A stretch of 64,000 nt of DNA from assembly GCF_019391655.1 (NCBI RefSeq), contig NZ_JAHXPQ010000009.1, positions 1 through 64,000 of the forward strand, given 5' to 3'. Position numbers and translations under genes: made by a program. Positions 55,152-63,546 of the stretch are shown here, in pieces. Numbering within the stretch: the stretch's first letter is position 1; each line of letters opens with the position of its first letter. Under the pieces are notes generated by a model. That model had not been told where the DNA came from, ran no database searches, and was given only the letters and a program-made list of their open reading frames with translations. The DNA comes from Mucilaginibacter rivuli. Lineage in GTDB: Bacteria > Bacteroidota > Bacteroidia > Sphingobacteriales > Sphingobacteriaceae.

Positions 55152-56528
55152 ATGGCATACCAGCATACCATCCGCAATAAGGTTTACAGCTTCCGCGATT
55201 TGAAAGACGTGATGGCCAAAGCTACACCTTTTCGTACAGGTGATGCCCTTGCCGGGATATGCGCCGATAGCTACGAAGAGCGTGTTGCCGCCCAAATGAC
55301 GTTGGCAGATATACCCCTCAAAAACTTTTTGAATGAAGCTTTAGTGCCTTATGAGGACGATGAAGTTACGCGACTAATAATTGACAGCCATGATGCCGCA
55401 GCCTTTGAACCTATTAGCCATTTAACCATAGGCGAGCTACGCGATTGGCTGCTAAGTGATGAAGCCGATGGCAAAATATTAGAAGGATTGAAATGGGCCA
55501 TCACGCCCGAAATGACGGCCGCCGTATCCAAACTGATGCGTAACCAGGACCTGATTGCCGTAGCCAAAAAGTGTGCAGTAATTACCCGGTTTAGAAATAC
55601 GATAGGCTTGCGTGGACACTTCTCTACCCGCCTGCAGCCCAATCACCCCACCGACGACCCCAAAGGGATAGCCGCCAGTATGATAGATGGTTTACTATAT
55701 GGCAGCGGCGATGCGGTTATAGGCATAAACCCGGCAACAGATAGCCCCGCCGCCGTAACTAACCTGCTCAACCTGATAGATACTTTAAGGTTGCAGTTTG
55801 ACATCCCAACTCAATCCTGTGTGCTGAGCCATGTTACTACCACGATAGGTTTAATTAACAGCGGCGCACCTGTTGATCTGTGTTTTCAGTCCATCGCGGG
55901 AACGCAAAAAAGTAACGCGAGTTTTGGTATTGATTTGAAAATACTGGACGAGGCTTATGATGCCACACTATCTCTAAACCGTGGGACCGTTGGCAACAAT
56001 GTAATGTATTTTGAAACGGGGCAGGGTAGTGCGCTATCGGCAAATGCGCACCATGGCATCGACCAGCAAACCTGCGAGGCAAGGGCTTACGCTGTGGCGC
56101 GAAAATATAACCCGCTGCTGGTAAACACCGTGGTAGGATTTATTGGCCCGGAGTATTTGTACGATGGCAAGCAAATTATCCGTGCGGCGTTGGAAGACCA
56201 TTTTTGTGGTAAGCTTTTGGGCCTGCCCATGGGTGTTGATGTATGTTATACCAACCACGCCGAGGCGGATTCGGACGATATGGACAACCTGCTCACCCTG
56301 CTTGGCGTTGCGGGCTGCAATTTTGTGATGGGCATACCCGGATCTGATGATATTATGCTGAGTTATCAGTCAACCTCGTTTCATGATGCTTTGTACTTGC
56401 GCAAGGTGCTGGGCCTGCGCCCTGCCCCGGAGTTTGCAGCCTGGTTATTGAAACAGGGTATTACTGATGTGCAAGGCAAACTGGCGCATACGCAAAATAT
56501 GAGTAAACTGATTGAACACTTGTTTTGA
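55152..56528 (+). CDS. eutB: Ethanolamine ammonia-lyase large subunit
   Basis: 458 aa, normal length. Adenosylcobalamin-dependent TIM-barrel subunit that converts ethanolamine to acetaldehyde and ammonia. Recognisable blocks are KATPFRTGDALAGICADSYEERVAAQ, GHFSTRLQPNHPTDDPKGI, DGLLYGSGDAVIGINPATDS, FETGQGSALSANAHHGIDQQTCEARAYA and GLPMGVDVCYTNHAEADSDDMDNL. Neither a reactivase (EutA), an aldehyde dehydrogenase nor microcompartment shell genes are nearby, so this is the simple cytosolic version. Confidence 0.97.
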   Translation: MAYQHTIRNKVYSFRDLKDVMAKATPFRTGDALAGICADSYEERVAAQMTLADIPLKNFLNEALVPYEDDEVTRLIIDSHDAAAFEPISHLTIGELRDWLLSDEADGKILEGLKWAITPEMTAAVSKLMRNQDLIAVAKKCAVITRFRNTIGLRGHFSTRLQPNHPTDDPKGIAASMIDGLLYGSGDAVIGINPATDSPAAVTNLLNLIDTLRLQFDIPTQSCVLSHVTTTIGLINSGAPVDLCFQSIAGTQKSNASFGIDLKILDEAYDATLSLNRGTVGNNVMYFETGQGSALSANAHHGIDQQTCEARAYAVARKYNPLLVNTVVGFIGPEYLYDGKQIIRAALEDHFCGKLLGLPMGVDVCYTNHAEADSDDMDNLLTLLGVAGCNFVMGIPGSDDIMLSYQSTSFHDALYLRKVLGLRPAPEFAAWLLKQGITDVQGKLAHTQNMSKLIEHLF

Positions 56529-56569
56529 TTTCGGATTTGATTTAGTAAAATGGAATGTGTGTGAGGCTC

Positions 56570-56655
56570 CCCCTCTTGAGAGGGGCAAGGGGTGTGTTAT
56601 TCGCTAACACAACCCTGCGGTGACACAAACCCAACGCGCCCCCTCTCAAGAGGGG
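56570..56655. repeat. Inverted-repeat element inside the eutB-eutC spacer
   Basis: Arms at 56570-56585 (CCCCTCTTGAGAGGGG) and 56640-56655 are exact reverse complements, and each arm is itself a near-palindromic hairpin. The 54-base interior holds GTGTTATTCGCTAACAC-like pairing. It looks like a small non-coding mobile repeat (REP/MITE type). It would fold strongly in the eutBC transcript and could uncouple the two subunits' expression. Confidence 0.7.
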
Positions 56656-56668
56656 ATTTAAAAACAAA

Positions 56669-57415
56669 ATGAAAGACCTATCCAAAAAAATAACCGACCC
56701 CTGGGAGTCGCTTAAGGAATTTACAGCAGCGCGCATTGCCATGGGCAGGGTGGGTAGCAGTATACCGCTCAAGCAATCGCTGGAGTTTAAGCTGGCGCAT
56801 GCACATGCCCGCGATGCGGTGTATTCTGTTTTGGATGTAGATGGGTTATTGGAAAGTATAAAAACATTTGGTTTGCCTAGGTTAAAACTCCACAGCCAGG
56901 CCGAAAATAGGCATCAATACCTGCAACGGCCCGACTATGGCCGCCTTTTGGATGATGCTTCGGTACTGCTCATTAACGAAAGCGCCTACCCCTGCGATAT
57001 CTGCATTATTATTGCAGACGGCCTTTCGGCAACAGCGATAAATGAGAACGCGATACCCTTGCTGGATGCTTTGCTCCCTTTGCTCAGATACAAACTGTCG
57101 CCTATCTGCCTTGCCGAACAGGCGCGTGTTGGTCTGAGCGATCATATAGCTCATGGCCTGCAAGCCCAGCTTTGTATTATGTTGATAGGAGAGCGGCCAG
57201 GCTTAAGCTCGGCAGATAGTATTGGTGCTTATCTTACTTATAACCCGCAACCCGGACTTACCGACGAGATGCGTAACTGTGTATCCAATATCCGCCCCGA
57301 GGGTTTGCCTTTTGACCAGGCGGCCCAAAAGATATTCTATTTGGTACAGGAGGCTTTCAGGTTGCAGTTATCCGGCGTTAATTTGAAAGATAACTCGGGC
57401 TTGCTTGATGGCTGA
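56669..57415 (+). CDS. eutC: Ethanolamine ammonia-lyase small subunit
   Basis: 248 aa. Partner of EutB that helps bind the cobalamin cofactor. DPWESLKEFTAARIAMGRVGSSIPLKQSLEFKLAHAHARDAV is the family opening. SQAENRHQYLQRPDYGRLL, IIIADGLSATAINENA and GERPGLSSADSIGAYLTYNPQPGLTDEMRNCVSNIRPEGL follow. Lengths and motifs are intact. A 140-base spacer with an inverted-repeat element separates it from eutB, whereas these genes are usually adjacent. Confidence 0.97.
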   Translation: MKDLSKKITDPWESLKEFTAARIAMGRVGSSIPLKQSLEFKLAHAHARDAVYSVLDVDGLLESIKTFGLPRLKLHSQAENRHQYLQRPDYGRLLDDASVLLINESAYPCDICIIIADGLSATAINENAIPLLDALLPLLRYKLSPICLAEQARVGLSDHIAHGLQAQLCIMLIGERPGLSSADSIGAYLTYNPQPGLTDEMRNCVSNIRPEGLPFDQAAQKIFYLVQEAFRLQLSGVNLKDNSGLLDG

Positions 57416-57418
57416 AAA

Positions 57419-57582
57419 CAGGGGGTAAATGTGGGTATTGTATAACCAGTCATGCCGGATTTATTTCGGCACCCCACTTGCTAAGTCATAAACTATTCGT
57501 CACTCGCACACCCTTCTGATGGGGTGCTGAAACAAGTTCAGCATGACCCGCTGACAAGTGGCAGGGGGTAAAAGTGGGTATT
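57419..57582. repeat. MITE-like element: 28-bp inverted repeats flanked by 21-bp direct repeats
   Basis: Imperfect inverted repeats at 57449-57476 and 57520-57547 (ends GTCATGC ... GCACCCCA). Outside them are direct repeats at 57419-57439 and 57562-57582 that match at 20 of 21 bases (CAGGGGGTAAAnGTGGGTATT). The unit is about 165 bp with no ORF. The 1-base difference and the length make a simple target-site duplication uncertain. The rest of 57416-57799 holds a TTCAAAATTTTGAA palindrome at 57721-57734 and the operator described next. Confidence 0.7.
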
Positions 57583-57759
57583 TTAAAAAGTTTTTTAGCT
57601 TCTTTATAACAACCTTACATTCATGGAGATATAACGATTTTGAACGTTATGTGTCGATTTTACTTTGATATATGGCAGATAGATGCCCATCATTTTATCC
57701 TCCATAAAAAAATATTTTCATTCAAAATTTTGAAATATCAGATCTAATTTTTACAATTG

Positions 57760-57785
57760 TACTGTACTATTTAAGTAGTACAGTA
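57760..57785. promoter_or_regulatory. Palindromic operator, probably of the GntR/YtrA-like regulator
   Basis: Perfect 10-bp arms TACTGTACTA and TAGTACAGTA with a 6-base spacer, ending 14 bases before the ABC ATPase start. GntR proteins of the YtrA branch bind this kind of long inverted repeat at the promoter of their own ABC operon. The regulator is the third gene here, so autoregulation is the simplest reading. Confidence 0.75.
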
Positions 57786-57799
57786 AAACAGATTGAATT

Positions 57800-58636
57800 A
57801 TGATCATATTTGATAATTTAACCTTTGGCTACAAAAAGGCCGAGCCGGTACTGCAGGATCTGAACCTTGAACTTAAGCAAGGCCATATTTATGGTTTACT
57901 GGGGCAAAACGGCGCAGGAAAAAGCAGTTTGCTGTATAATATTTGCGGTTTGCTTTTTGCCAATAAGGGCCAATGCCATGTGCTGGGCCAGGTCCCTTCC
58001 AAACGCAACGTTTCGTTTTTACAACAGGTGTTTTTATTACCCGAAGAGTTTTACATACCACGTGTAAACCTTGCCGGTTACTTAAATACCTATGCTCCCT
58101 TTTACCCGGCTTTTGATAGGGATATGTTTTACCGTTTTGCAAAAGAGTTTGAAATACCCGATACCGGTAACCTGCAAAGCCTTAGCCATGGCGAGCAAAA
58201 GAAGGTGATGATCAGCTTCGCGCTGGCTACCAATGCTAAGGTATTGCTCATGGATGAGCCAACAAACGGATTGGATATCCCATCAAAAAAACAGTTCCGT
58301 AAAATTATAGCCGGTTGTATCCGGCCCGATCAAACCATGATCATCAGTACCCACCAGGTGCGCGACCTGGATAGCCTGATAGACCACGTACTTATCCTGA
58401 AGGATAAGAACATCATTGTGCACGAGCCCGTTGACCGCATTACCGAAAAACTGGTATTTAAACAAGCCATGACTTTGAATGAAGCCGGCGAAGTAATATA
58501 CAGCGAAGGCGGCTTAAAAGGCTATGCTGTAGTGGCGCTAAACAAAAAAGAAGAGCCATCGCGCCTGGATATGGAAATGTTTTTTAATGCCGTGCTCAGC
58601 AACAAACAACAAATTGTTCAATTATTTAATAACTAA
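57800..58636 (+). CDS. ABC transporter ATP-binding protein
   Basis: 278 aa. Walker A GQNGAGKSS (~37), Q-loop region LQQVFLLPEEF, signature LSHGEQKK, Walker B VLLMDEPTNGLD and switch His in IISTHQVRD. A C-terminal ~60-residue extension follows. First gene of a four-gene operon (ATPase, permease, GntR regulator, unknown) resembling the YtrABC type. The transported substrate cannot be read from the sequence; such systems often respond to envelope stress (family knowledge). Confidence 0.9.
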   Translation: MIIFDNLTFGYKKAEPVLQDLNLELKQGHIYGLLGQNGAGKSSLLYNICGLLFANKGQCHVLGQVPSKRNVSFLQQVFLLPEEFYIPRVNLAGYLNTYAPFYPAFDRDMFYRFAKEFEIPDTGNLQSLSHGEQKKVMISFALATNAKVLLMDEPTNGLDIPSKKQFRKIIAGCIRPDQTMIISTHQVRDLDSLIDHVLILKDKNIIVHEPVDRITEKLVFKQAMTLNEAGEVIYSEGGLKGYAVVALNKKEEPSRLDMEMFFNAVLSNKQQIVQLFNN

Positions 58637-58639
58637 GAT

Positions 58640-59575
58640 ATGTCGATCAATAGAATTTGGTACCTGTTTAAAATGCAATGGGTAGAAAACCGTAAGCTTT
58701 ATGTGTTGGGCTTATTAGCCATGATGGGTATTGAAGGGTTGTTTTATTTTACCTCCAGCAGCAGCCCCAATAACCAGGAGATGTTTTTTACTATCGGGCT
58801 GCTGTTATCATCATCAATTTTTACATCAACCATTTTGAGTCGGTTTACCGATAAGCGTACCGCCCTGAGCGCGTTAATGCTCCCCGCATCGGCTTTTGAG
58901 AAAATACTTGTGGCCATTATTTACAGCCTGGTTATTTTCCCGGTGGTATATACGCTGTTAACTTACCCGGTAATGTTTGCGGCTTATTATTATCATACCG
59001 AAATAAAAGGCGATCTGGCGCCACTATGGAACCTGTCACCCTCCGAAGGTAAAATACTAATCGTGCTGATGTTGTATTTTATGCTGCAGGCCTTTGTAAT
59101 GTTTTGCTCAACCTTATTCAGGCGTTTAGCCTTTGTTAAAACAGCGGTATTGGTATGCGCTGTTTTGTTTGGAACCGTTGCATTGAACGACAAGCTGCAA
59201 GAGCAGCTCTATAAAAACCATCTTCAGCCCAATGTGCTCCCCAAAGGATTTATACCCAACCCACCCGATTATGCTACCCAAACCAATACTAAAACTATAT
59301 ATCCGCCCAAAGGCAGTACTCAGCAACCTGTAACAATTACCTCGGCTCCAAAAAAGGTTCTGTTGCCCCCCAATAATTTTAATGTTACAGGCAGCGGCAT
59401 TTTTATGCCGGTACAGTTTTATGCCCGCAACACCGAGCACATAAATAATCCACTCGTGTGGCAGGCTGTGTTGCCCGCATGGCAGCAGTTTATATTCGCG
59501 TTGTTGTTTTTTATGATGGTACCGTTCTTTTGGCTGCTTACCTGGGTTAAGCTTAGAGAAAAAACACTGATATAG
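58640..59575 (+). CDS. ABC transporter membrane subunit
   Basis: 311 aa with about six hydrophobic segments (LGLLAMMGIEGLFYF, MFFTIGLLLSSSIFTSTIL, KILVAIIYSLVIFPVVY, ILIVLMLYFMLQAFVMF, TAVLVCAVLFGTVAL, FIFALLFFMMVPFFWLLTW). A large soluble loop (~190-265) lies between the last two. It starts 3 bases after the ATPase gene and ends 1 base before the GntR gene. Permease partner of the ATPase. Confidence 0.82.
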   Translation: MSINRIWYLFKMQWVENRKLYVLGLLAMMGIEGLFYFTSSSSPNNQEMFFTIGLLLSSSIFTSTILSRFTDKRTALSALMLPASAFEKILVAIIYSLVIFPVVYTLLTYPVMFAAYYYHTEIKGDLAPLWNLSPSEGKILIVLMLYFMLQAFVMFCSTLFRRLAFVKTAVLVCAVLFGTVALNDKLQEQLYKNHLQPNVLPKGFIPNPPDYATQTNTKTIYPPKGSTQQPVTITSAPKKVLLPPNNFNVTGSGIFMPVQFYARNTEHINNPLVWQAVLPAWQQFIFALLFFMMVPFFWLLTWVKLREKTLI

Positions 59576-59576
59576 T

Positions 59577-59951
59577 ATGGAGTTTAACAATACGCAAGCC
59601 ATATACCTGCAGATAGCAGATTATGTGTGCGATAAGATACAGCTTAAAGAATGGAAAGAGGATGAAAAGATACCCTCAGTGCGTGAGCTTGCAGTAATGC
59701 TGGAAGTAAACCCCAACACTGTGATGCGCACATTTGAGTACCTGCAGCAGCAGGAAATTGTTTATACCAAACGAGGCATGGGTTTGTATGTAGCTAAGGA
59801 TTCGGCTAAAAAGATAAAGGCATCGCGCAAGCAACAGTTTTTAACAGAAGAGCTTCCGCTGCTGTTCCGCAAGATGAACATGCTGGATATTGCCCCCGAT
59901 GAGCTACAGGCCCGCTTTGATGAGTTTAAAAAGAATATGGACAACCATTAA
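59577..59951 (+). CDS. GntR-family regulator, YtrA-like
   Basis: 124 aa. Winged helix at the N-terminus (IYLQIADYVCDKIQ ... KIPSVRELAVMLEVNPNTVMRTFEYLQQQEIVYTKRGMGLYVA), followed by a short ~50-aa helical tail in place of a large ligand domain. That size and layout are those of the YtrA subfamily, which repress their own ABC-transporter operon. The palindrome at 57760-57785 is its probable operator. Confidence 0.9.
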   Translation: MEFNNTQAIYLQIADYVCDKIQLKEWKEDEKIPSVRELAVMLEVNPNTVMRTFEYLQQQEIVYTKRGMGLYVAKDSAKKIKASRKQQFLTEELPLLFRKMNMLDIAPDELQARFDEFKKNMDNH

Positions 59952-59964
59952 GATATTATTGAGT

Positions 59965-60747
59965 ATGAAAACAAGTACAAAATTATTGATCGTGTTTTTT
60001 ATTGCGATACCAACAACACTTTTTGCCTATAACTGGCTTATGAAAGAGCAGTATTTAGCAGGTAATTTAATACCCCAGGCACAGCGCCCGGCAGATGAAT
60101 ATGCGAACGCTGAAGCGTATGTTACCCTGCCATTGCCGCAATGCAAATACGTAGTGGTTAGCGGGCAGATTACATCAGGCGATTTTGAGCATGGCGATTA
60201 CCGTTCCGTGTATTCGCAGGAACGCGATATTGATATTCGTGGAGACCATGCCGGAAAACAGTTGGCCAAGGTTAATAAATATTACGAAAGCCTTTTTAAA
60301 ACCAGTGTAGTTAAAGATACCTTATATATTTCCTTCTTCAGAAAAAAGCATGTAGAGAACATTAGTGGTACCGGTAACAACGGCTTACTTTGTTTATACT
60401 TAAATAAAGATGTTGAATATATCAGGACCGAATTTGCACAGTACCATACCGATGGGTCGTTCAATTTAAAACAAATGAATATTGTTGCTTTAGACGGAAC
60501 CTCAATGAGCATAAACCATTTGCAAACAGAACAATTAAACCTGATTGCCAAAGGCGAGGCACAGGTTATGGTAAAATACGCCAAAAATATAGCACAATTA
60601 TCATACTCACTATTGGATAGCCCGACAGTTAAATTTAATCATTGCCAGGTAGCCGCATATAAGCCTTTACGTATAGATAGTGGCGCCCACATGGATATTA
60701 CCCTTAAAGGGAATAGTATACAACAATACTTAGCCACAAAACATTAA
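59965..60747 (+). CDS. Membrane-anchored protein of unknown function in the YtrA-like operon
   Basis: 260 aa from ATG 59965, which begins an N-terminal membrane segment (MKTSTKLLIVFFIAIPTTLFAY); the open frame extends back into the GntR gene. The rest is probably periplasmic, with beta-rich, ladder-like text at the end (MSINHLQTEQLNLIAKGEAQVMVKYAKN, HMDITLKGN). This loosely recalls the repeat fold of GIN/DUF2807 domains, but I cannot assign it. It is 13 bases after the regulator gene, so it likely belongs to the operon. Confidence 0.7.
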   Translation: MKTSTKLLIVFFIAIPTTLFAYNWLMKEQYLAGNLIPQAQRPADEYANAEAYVTLPLPQCKYVVVSGQITSGDFEHGDYRSVYSQERDIDIRGDHAGKQLAKVNKYYESLFKTSVVKDTLYISFFRKKHVENISGTGNNGLLCLYLNKDVEYIRTEFAQYHTDGSFNLKQMNIVALDGTSMSINHLQTEQLNLIAKGEAQVMVKYAKNIAQLSYSLLDSPTVKFNHCQVAAYKPLRIDSGAHMDITLKGNSIQQYLATKH

Positions 60748-60764
60748 TTGTAAATGAGTTACTA

Positions 60765-60793
60765 AAATATATGCGCTCCGGCGCATATATTTG
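60765..60793. promoter_or_regulatory. 12-bp inverted repeat overlapping a TATATTTG -7 box
   Basis: Arms AAATATATGCGC (60765-60776) and its complement (60781-60792) with a TCCG loop. The right arm overlaps a TAnnTTTG match at 60786-60793, 24 bases before the ggt start. It may be the terminator of the preceding operon, an operator for ggt, or both; only three T follow the stem. Confidence 0.5.
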
Positions 60794-60817
60794 TAACATA
60801 CCCCCATTTTATTATTG

Positions 60818-62500
60818 ATGAAAAAGCTATACCTGTTTTTTGCCTTGCTGATGTTTGTGGAATATACAGCCACAGCACAAATTACTACCCCCGAAAAATA
60901 TTATAAGCGTGGCGTTGTGGTATGTGCGAAACCCGAGGCTGCAAAGGCAGGGGTAGCTATATTGAAAAAAGGAGGCAACGCTGTTGATGCTGCGGTTGCA
61001 GTACAGTTTGCATTAGCGGTAGTTTACCCCGTTGCCGGGAATATTGGCGGCGGCGGATTTATGGTTTACCGCAGCGGGAAGGGTAAAACAGCCACGCTTG
61101 ATTTTCGCGAGAAAGCACCTGAACTGGCTACGCGTGATATGTACCTGGATAGTAGCGGCAATGCCATTACCAAAATGAGTTTGTTTGGCCAAAAAGCTGC
61201 CGGTGTGCCGGGAAGTGTTGCCGGTATGGTGCAGGCACATGGCCGCTATGGCAAATTAAGCTGGCGCAAGCTACTCCAACCTGCAATTGACCTTGCAGAA
61301 AAAGGCTACCCGCTTACCGCGAGGCAGGCTGCAGATTTTAACCGTAACAAAACAACATTCGTTCAATATAACCCTTTAGGTACCGCTTTGGTAAAAGATG
61401 CGGATTGGAAAGAGGGTGACATATTTACTCAACCTGAACTGGCGCGTACTTTAAGACTCATCCGCGATCATGGACGTGCCGGTTTTTACAGTGGCGCTGT
61501 TGCGGATAGCCTGGTAAAAGAAATGAACCGCGGGAAGGGTATCATCACAAAAAAAGACTTGCAAAATTACCGGGCAGTTTGGCGCAGGCCCGTTACAGGT
61601 AAATACAAAGGTTACGGCATTATTACCATGCCGCCTCCATCAAGCGGGGGTATTGGTTTGGTGCAATTGCTGCACTCGGTAGCGCCTTATCCTTTGACGC
61701 GCTGGGGCGTTAATGCAGATTCTACCGTACAGGTAATGGTAGAAGCCGAGCGCCGCGTATATGCCGACAGGGCCACCCACCTGGGCGATCCCGATTTTTA
61801 TAAAGTGCCTCAAAAAACATTGTTAAGCACAGCTTATCAAAACAAACGCATGAGCACCTTTACATGGGATAAGGCAACACCCAGCAGCGAGGTTGCAGCA
61901 GGCGCTATCCCAAAAAAGGAACATGAAGAAACCACCCATTTTTCTATAGTTGATAAGGATGGTAACGCGGTATCGATCACCACAACGCTCAACAACAGTT
62001 ATGGCTCGTTTGTATTTGTAAAGGGCGCGGGCTTTTTACTGAATGATGAGATGGATGATTTTTCGGTTAAGCCGGGAACACCCAATATGTATGGCCTGAT
62101 AGGTGGCGAAGCCAACGCTATTAAACCAAATAAGCGGATGCTGAGTTCGATGACGCCTGCCATTATCACTAAAAAGGGAAAACTGTTTATGGTGGTAGGT
62201 ACGCCGGGGGGATCTACCATTATTACCTCGGTTTTCCAAGCCATATTGAATGTGGTAGCGTTTAATAAACCGATACAAGAGGCCGTTGCCACACCTCGTT
62301 TTCACAGCCAATGGCTACCCGACCAGGTAGAGGTAGAAAAGGGTGTATTAACAGAACAGGCCCTGCAAAAACTAAGTGCCAAAGGATACAAAATAACACC
62401 GCGCGGTTCTATTGGCCGTGTGGATGCCATTGTGAAAACAAAAAAAGGTTACCAGGGCGGCGCCGACCCGCGTGGCGAGGATGCGAGTATTGGTTATTAG
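60818..62500 (+). CDS. ggt: Gamma-glutamyltransferase, secreted
   Basis: 560 aa from ATG 60818 (a TTG one codon earlier is ignored). Signal peptide to ATAQ. The family blocks KRGVVVCAKPEAAKAGVAILKKGGNAVDAAVA and GNIGGGGFMVY, then the catalytic Thr of EETTHFSIVDKDGNAVSITTTLN (near residue 371), and late in the protein PKR-like KPNKRMLSSMTPAII and GTPGGSTII are all present. The precursor self-cleaves before that Thr into two subunits. It hydrolyses or transfers gamma-glutamyl groups from glutathione in the periplasm. Length and motifs are normal. Confidence 0.95.
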   Translation: MKKLYLFFALLMFVEYTATAQITTPEKYYKRGVVVCAKPEAAKAGVAILKKGGNAVDAAVAVQFALAVVYPVAGNIGGGGFMVYRSGKGKTATLDFREKAPELATRDMYLDSSGNAITKMSLFGQKAAGVPGSVAGMVQAHGRYGKLSWRKLLQPAIDLAEKGYPLTARQAADFNRNKTTFVQYNPLGTALVKDADWKEGDIFTQPELARTLRLIRDHGRAGFYSGAVADSLVKEMNRGKGIITKKDLQNYRAVWRRPVTGKYKGYGIITMPPPSSGGIGLVQLLHSVAPYPLTRWGVNADSTVQVMVEAERRVYADRATHLGDPDFYKVPQKTLLSTAYQNKRMSTFTWDKATPSSEVAAGAIPKKEHEETTHFSIVDKDGNAVSITTTLNNSYGSFVFVKGAGFLLNDEMDDFSVKPGTPNMYGLIGGEANAIKPNKRMLSSMTPAIITKKGKLFMVVGTPGGSTIITSVFQAILNVVAFNKPIQEAVATPRFHSQWLPDQVEVEKGVLTEQALQKLSAKGYKITPRGSIGRVDAIVKTKKGYQGGADPRGEDASIGY

Positions 62501-62562
62501 GGTTAAATTCACATTTACAGTGTGTTACATCTGTAGTATTTTTCTTTTTTTAGGAAAATATT

Positions 62563-62570
62563 TACTTTTG
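62563..62570 (+). promoter_or_regulatory. Bacteroidota -7 box (TACTTTTG) for the AraC gene
   Basis: Exact TAnnTTTG match 13 bases before the start codon, which implies a very short leader. No clear -33 element. Confidence 0.35.
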
Positions 62571-62583
62571 CTGCGCAATCTCC

Positions 62584-63447
62584 ATGATCAATATATACAA
62601 CAAAAAGTTAGAGAATCCCGATTTTTACCGCCAGTTTCGTTGCGGCGATAGTTTAATGGCTTTGTATAATTGCCCGCTAAAATCAAAATACCAGGATGCA
62701 TGGAGCCAGCATAATTACATTGTATATGTAATGGAGGGCCGCAAAATGTGGCACACGGCGCATGGCAGTTATGAGCTAAACGAAGGCAGCTGTGTATTTG
62801 TACGTAAGGGTGCCTGCATTATGGAGCAGTTTTTTGATGCTACCTTTTGCCTGGTGATGTTTTTTGTTCCGGATGATTTTATTTGCGATGTGTTGAAGAG
62901 CAAAGAATCACCCATTTACAAGCCGGGCAAAAAGTACGAACCTGTGATTGAGTTGGAAAGCGATGCTGCTGTGCATGCTTTTTACCAGTCGATGATGCCC
63001 ATGTTCAGTAACGGGCAGGAGCCTGACCGCTCACTTATCGAATTAAAATTCAAAGAGCTGATATTGATCATTGCAGGCAACTCAGGCAATGCCGAAATGC
63101 TCTCTTATTTTTGCTCATTAATGAATGAGCCGCAGGCCGTATCATTACAGCGCGTAATGGATAGCAACTATAGTTTCAATTTAAAACTCGAAGAATTTGC
63201 ACAATTGAGCAACCGTAGCCTATCAGCCTTTAAGCGCGATTTTCAAAAACAATTTTATACCACACCCGGCAAGTGGCTGCTCGAAAAAAGACTCTCTCAT
63301 GCTAAAAACCTGTTGATCAATACTGATAAAACAGTAAGCGAGGTAGCTTTTGAGAGCGGTTTTGAAAACCCGTCGCATTTTGGCCGCGCGTTCCGCCAGC
63401 GTTTCGGTACCACACCGGCCTCTATAAAACAGCCTGTATTGGCCTGA
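62584..63447 (+). CDS. AraC-family transcriptional regulator
   Basis: 287 aa. N-terminal cupin-like sensing domain (YIVYVMEGRKMWHTAHGSYELNEGSCVFVRKGACIMEQFF). C-terminal double helix-turn-helix: FNLKLEEFAQLSNRSLSAFKRDFQKQF, and TVSEVAFESGFENPSHFGRAFRQRFGTTPASIK. It is 99 bases upstream of a methyltransferase gene in the same direction and may control it. The effector is unknown. Confidence 0.9.
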   Translation: MINIYNKKLENPDFYRQFRCGDSLMALYNCPLKSKYQDAWSQHNYIVYVMEGRKMWHTAHGSYELNEGSCVFVRKGACIMEQFFDATFCLVMFFVPDDFICDVLKSKESPIYKPGKKYEPVIELESDAAVHAFYQSMMPMFSNGQEPDRSLIELKFKELILIIAGNSGNAEMLSYFCSLMNEPQAVSLQRVMDSNYSFNLKLEEFAQLSNRSLSAFKRDFQKQFYTTPGKWLLEKRLSHAKNLLINTDKTVSEVAFESGFENPSHFGRAFRQRFGTTPASIKQPVLA

Positions 63448-63546
63448 ACTTTTTAGTCGATTTTCTGGACTTTTTAGCATACCCCGGTTTTTAGCGCGGC
63501 TGTAATTTTGCGCCTGTTAATTTTTAAATATCTAAATCGAATTATT

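Noticed and set aside
59965..60747. Assignment of the fourth gene of the YtrA-like operon to the GIN/DUF2807 adhesin-head family
   Set aside because: Only a loose similarity of beta-strand spacing; not enough to name it.
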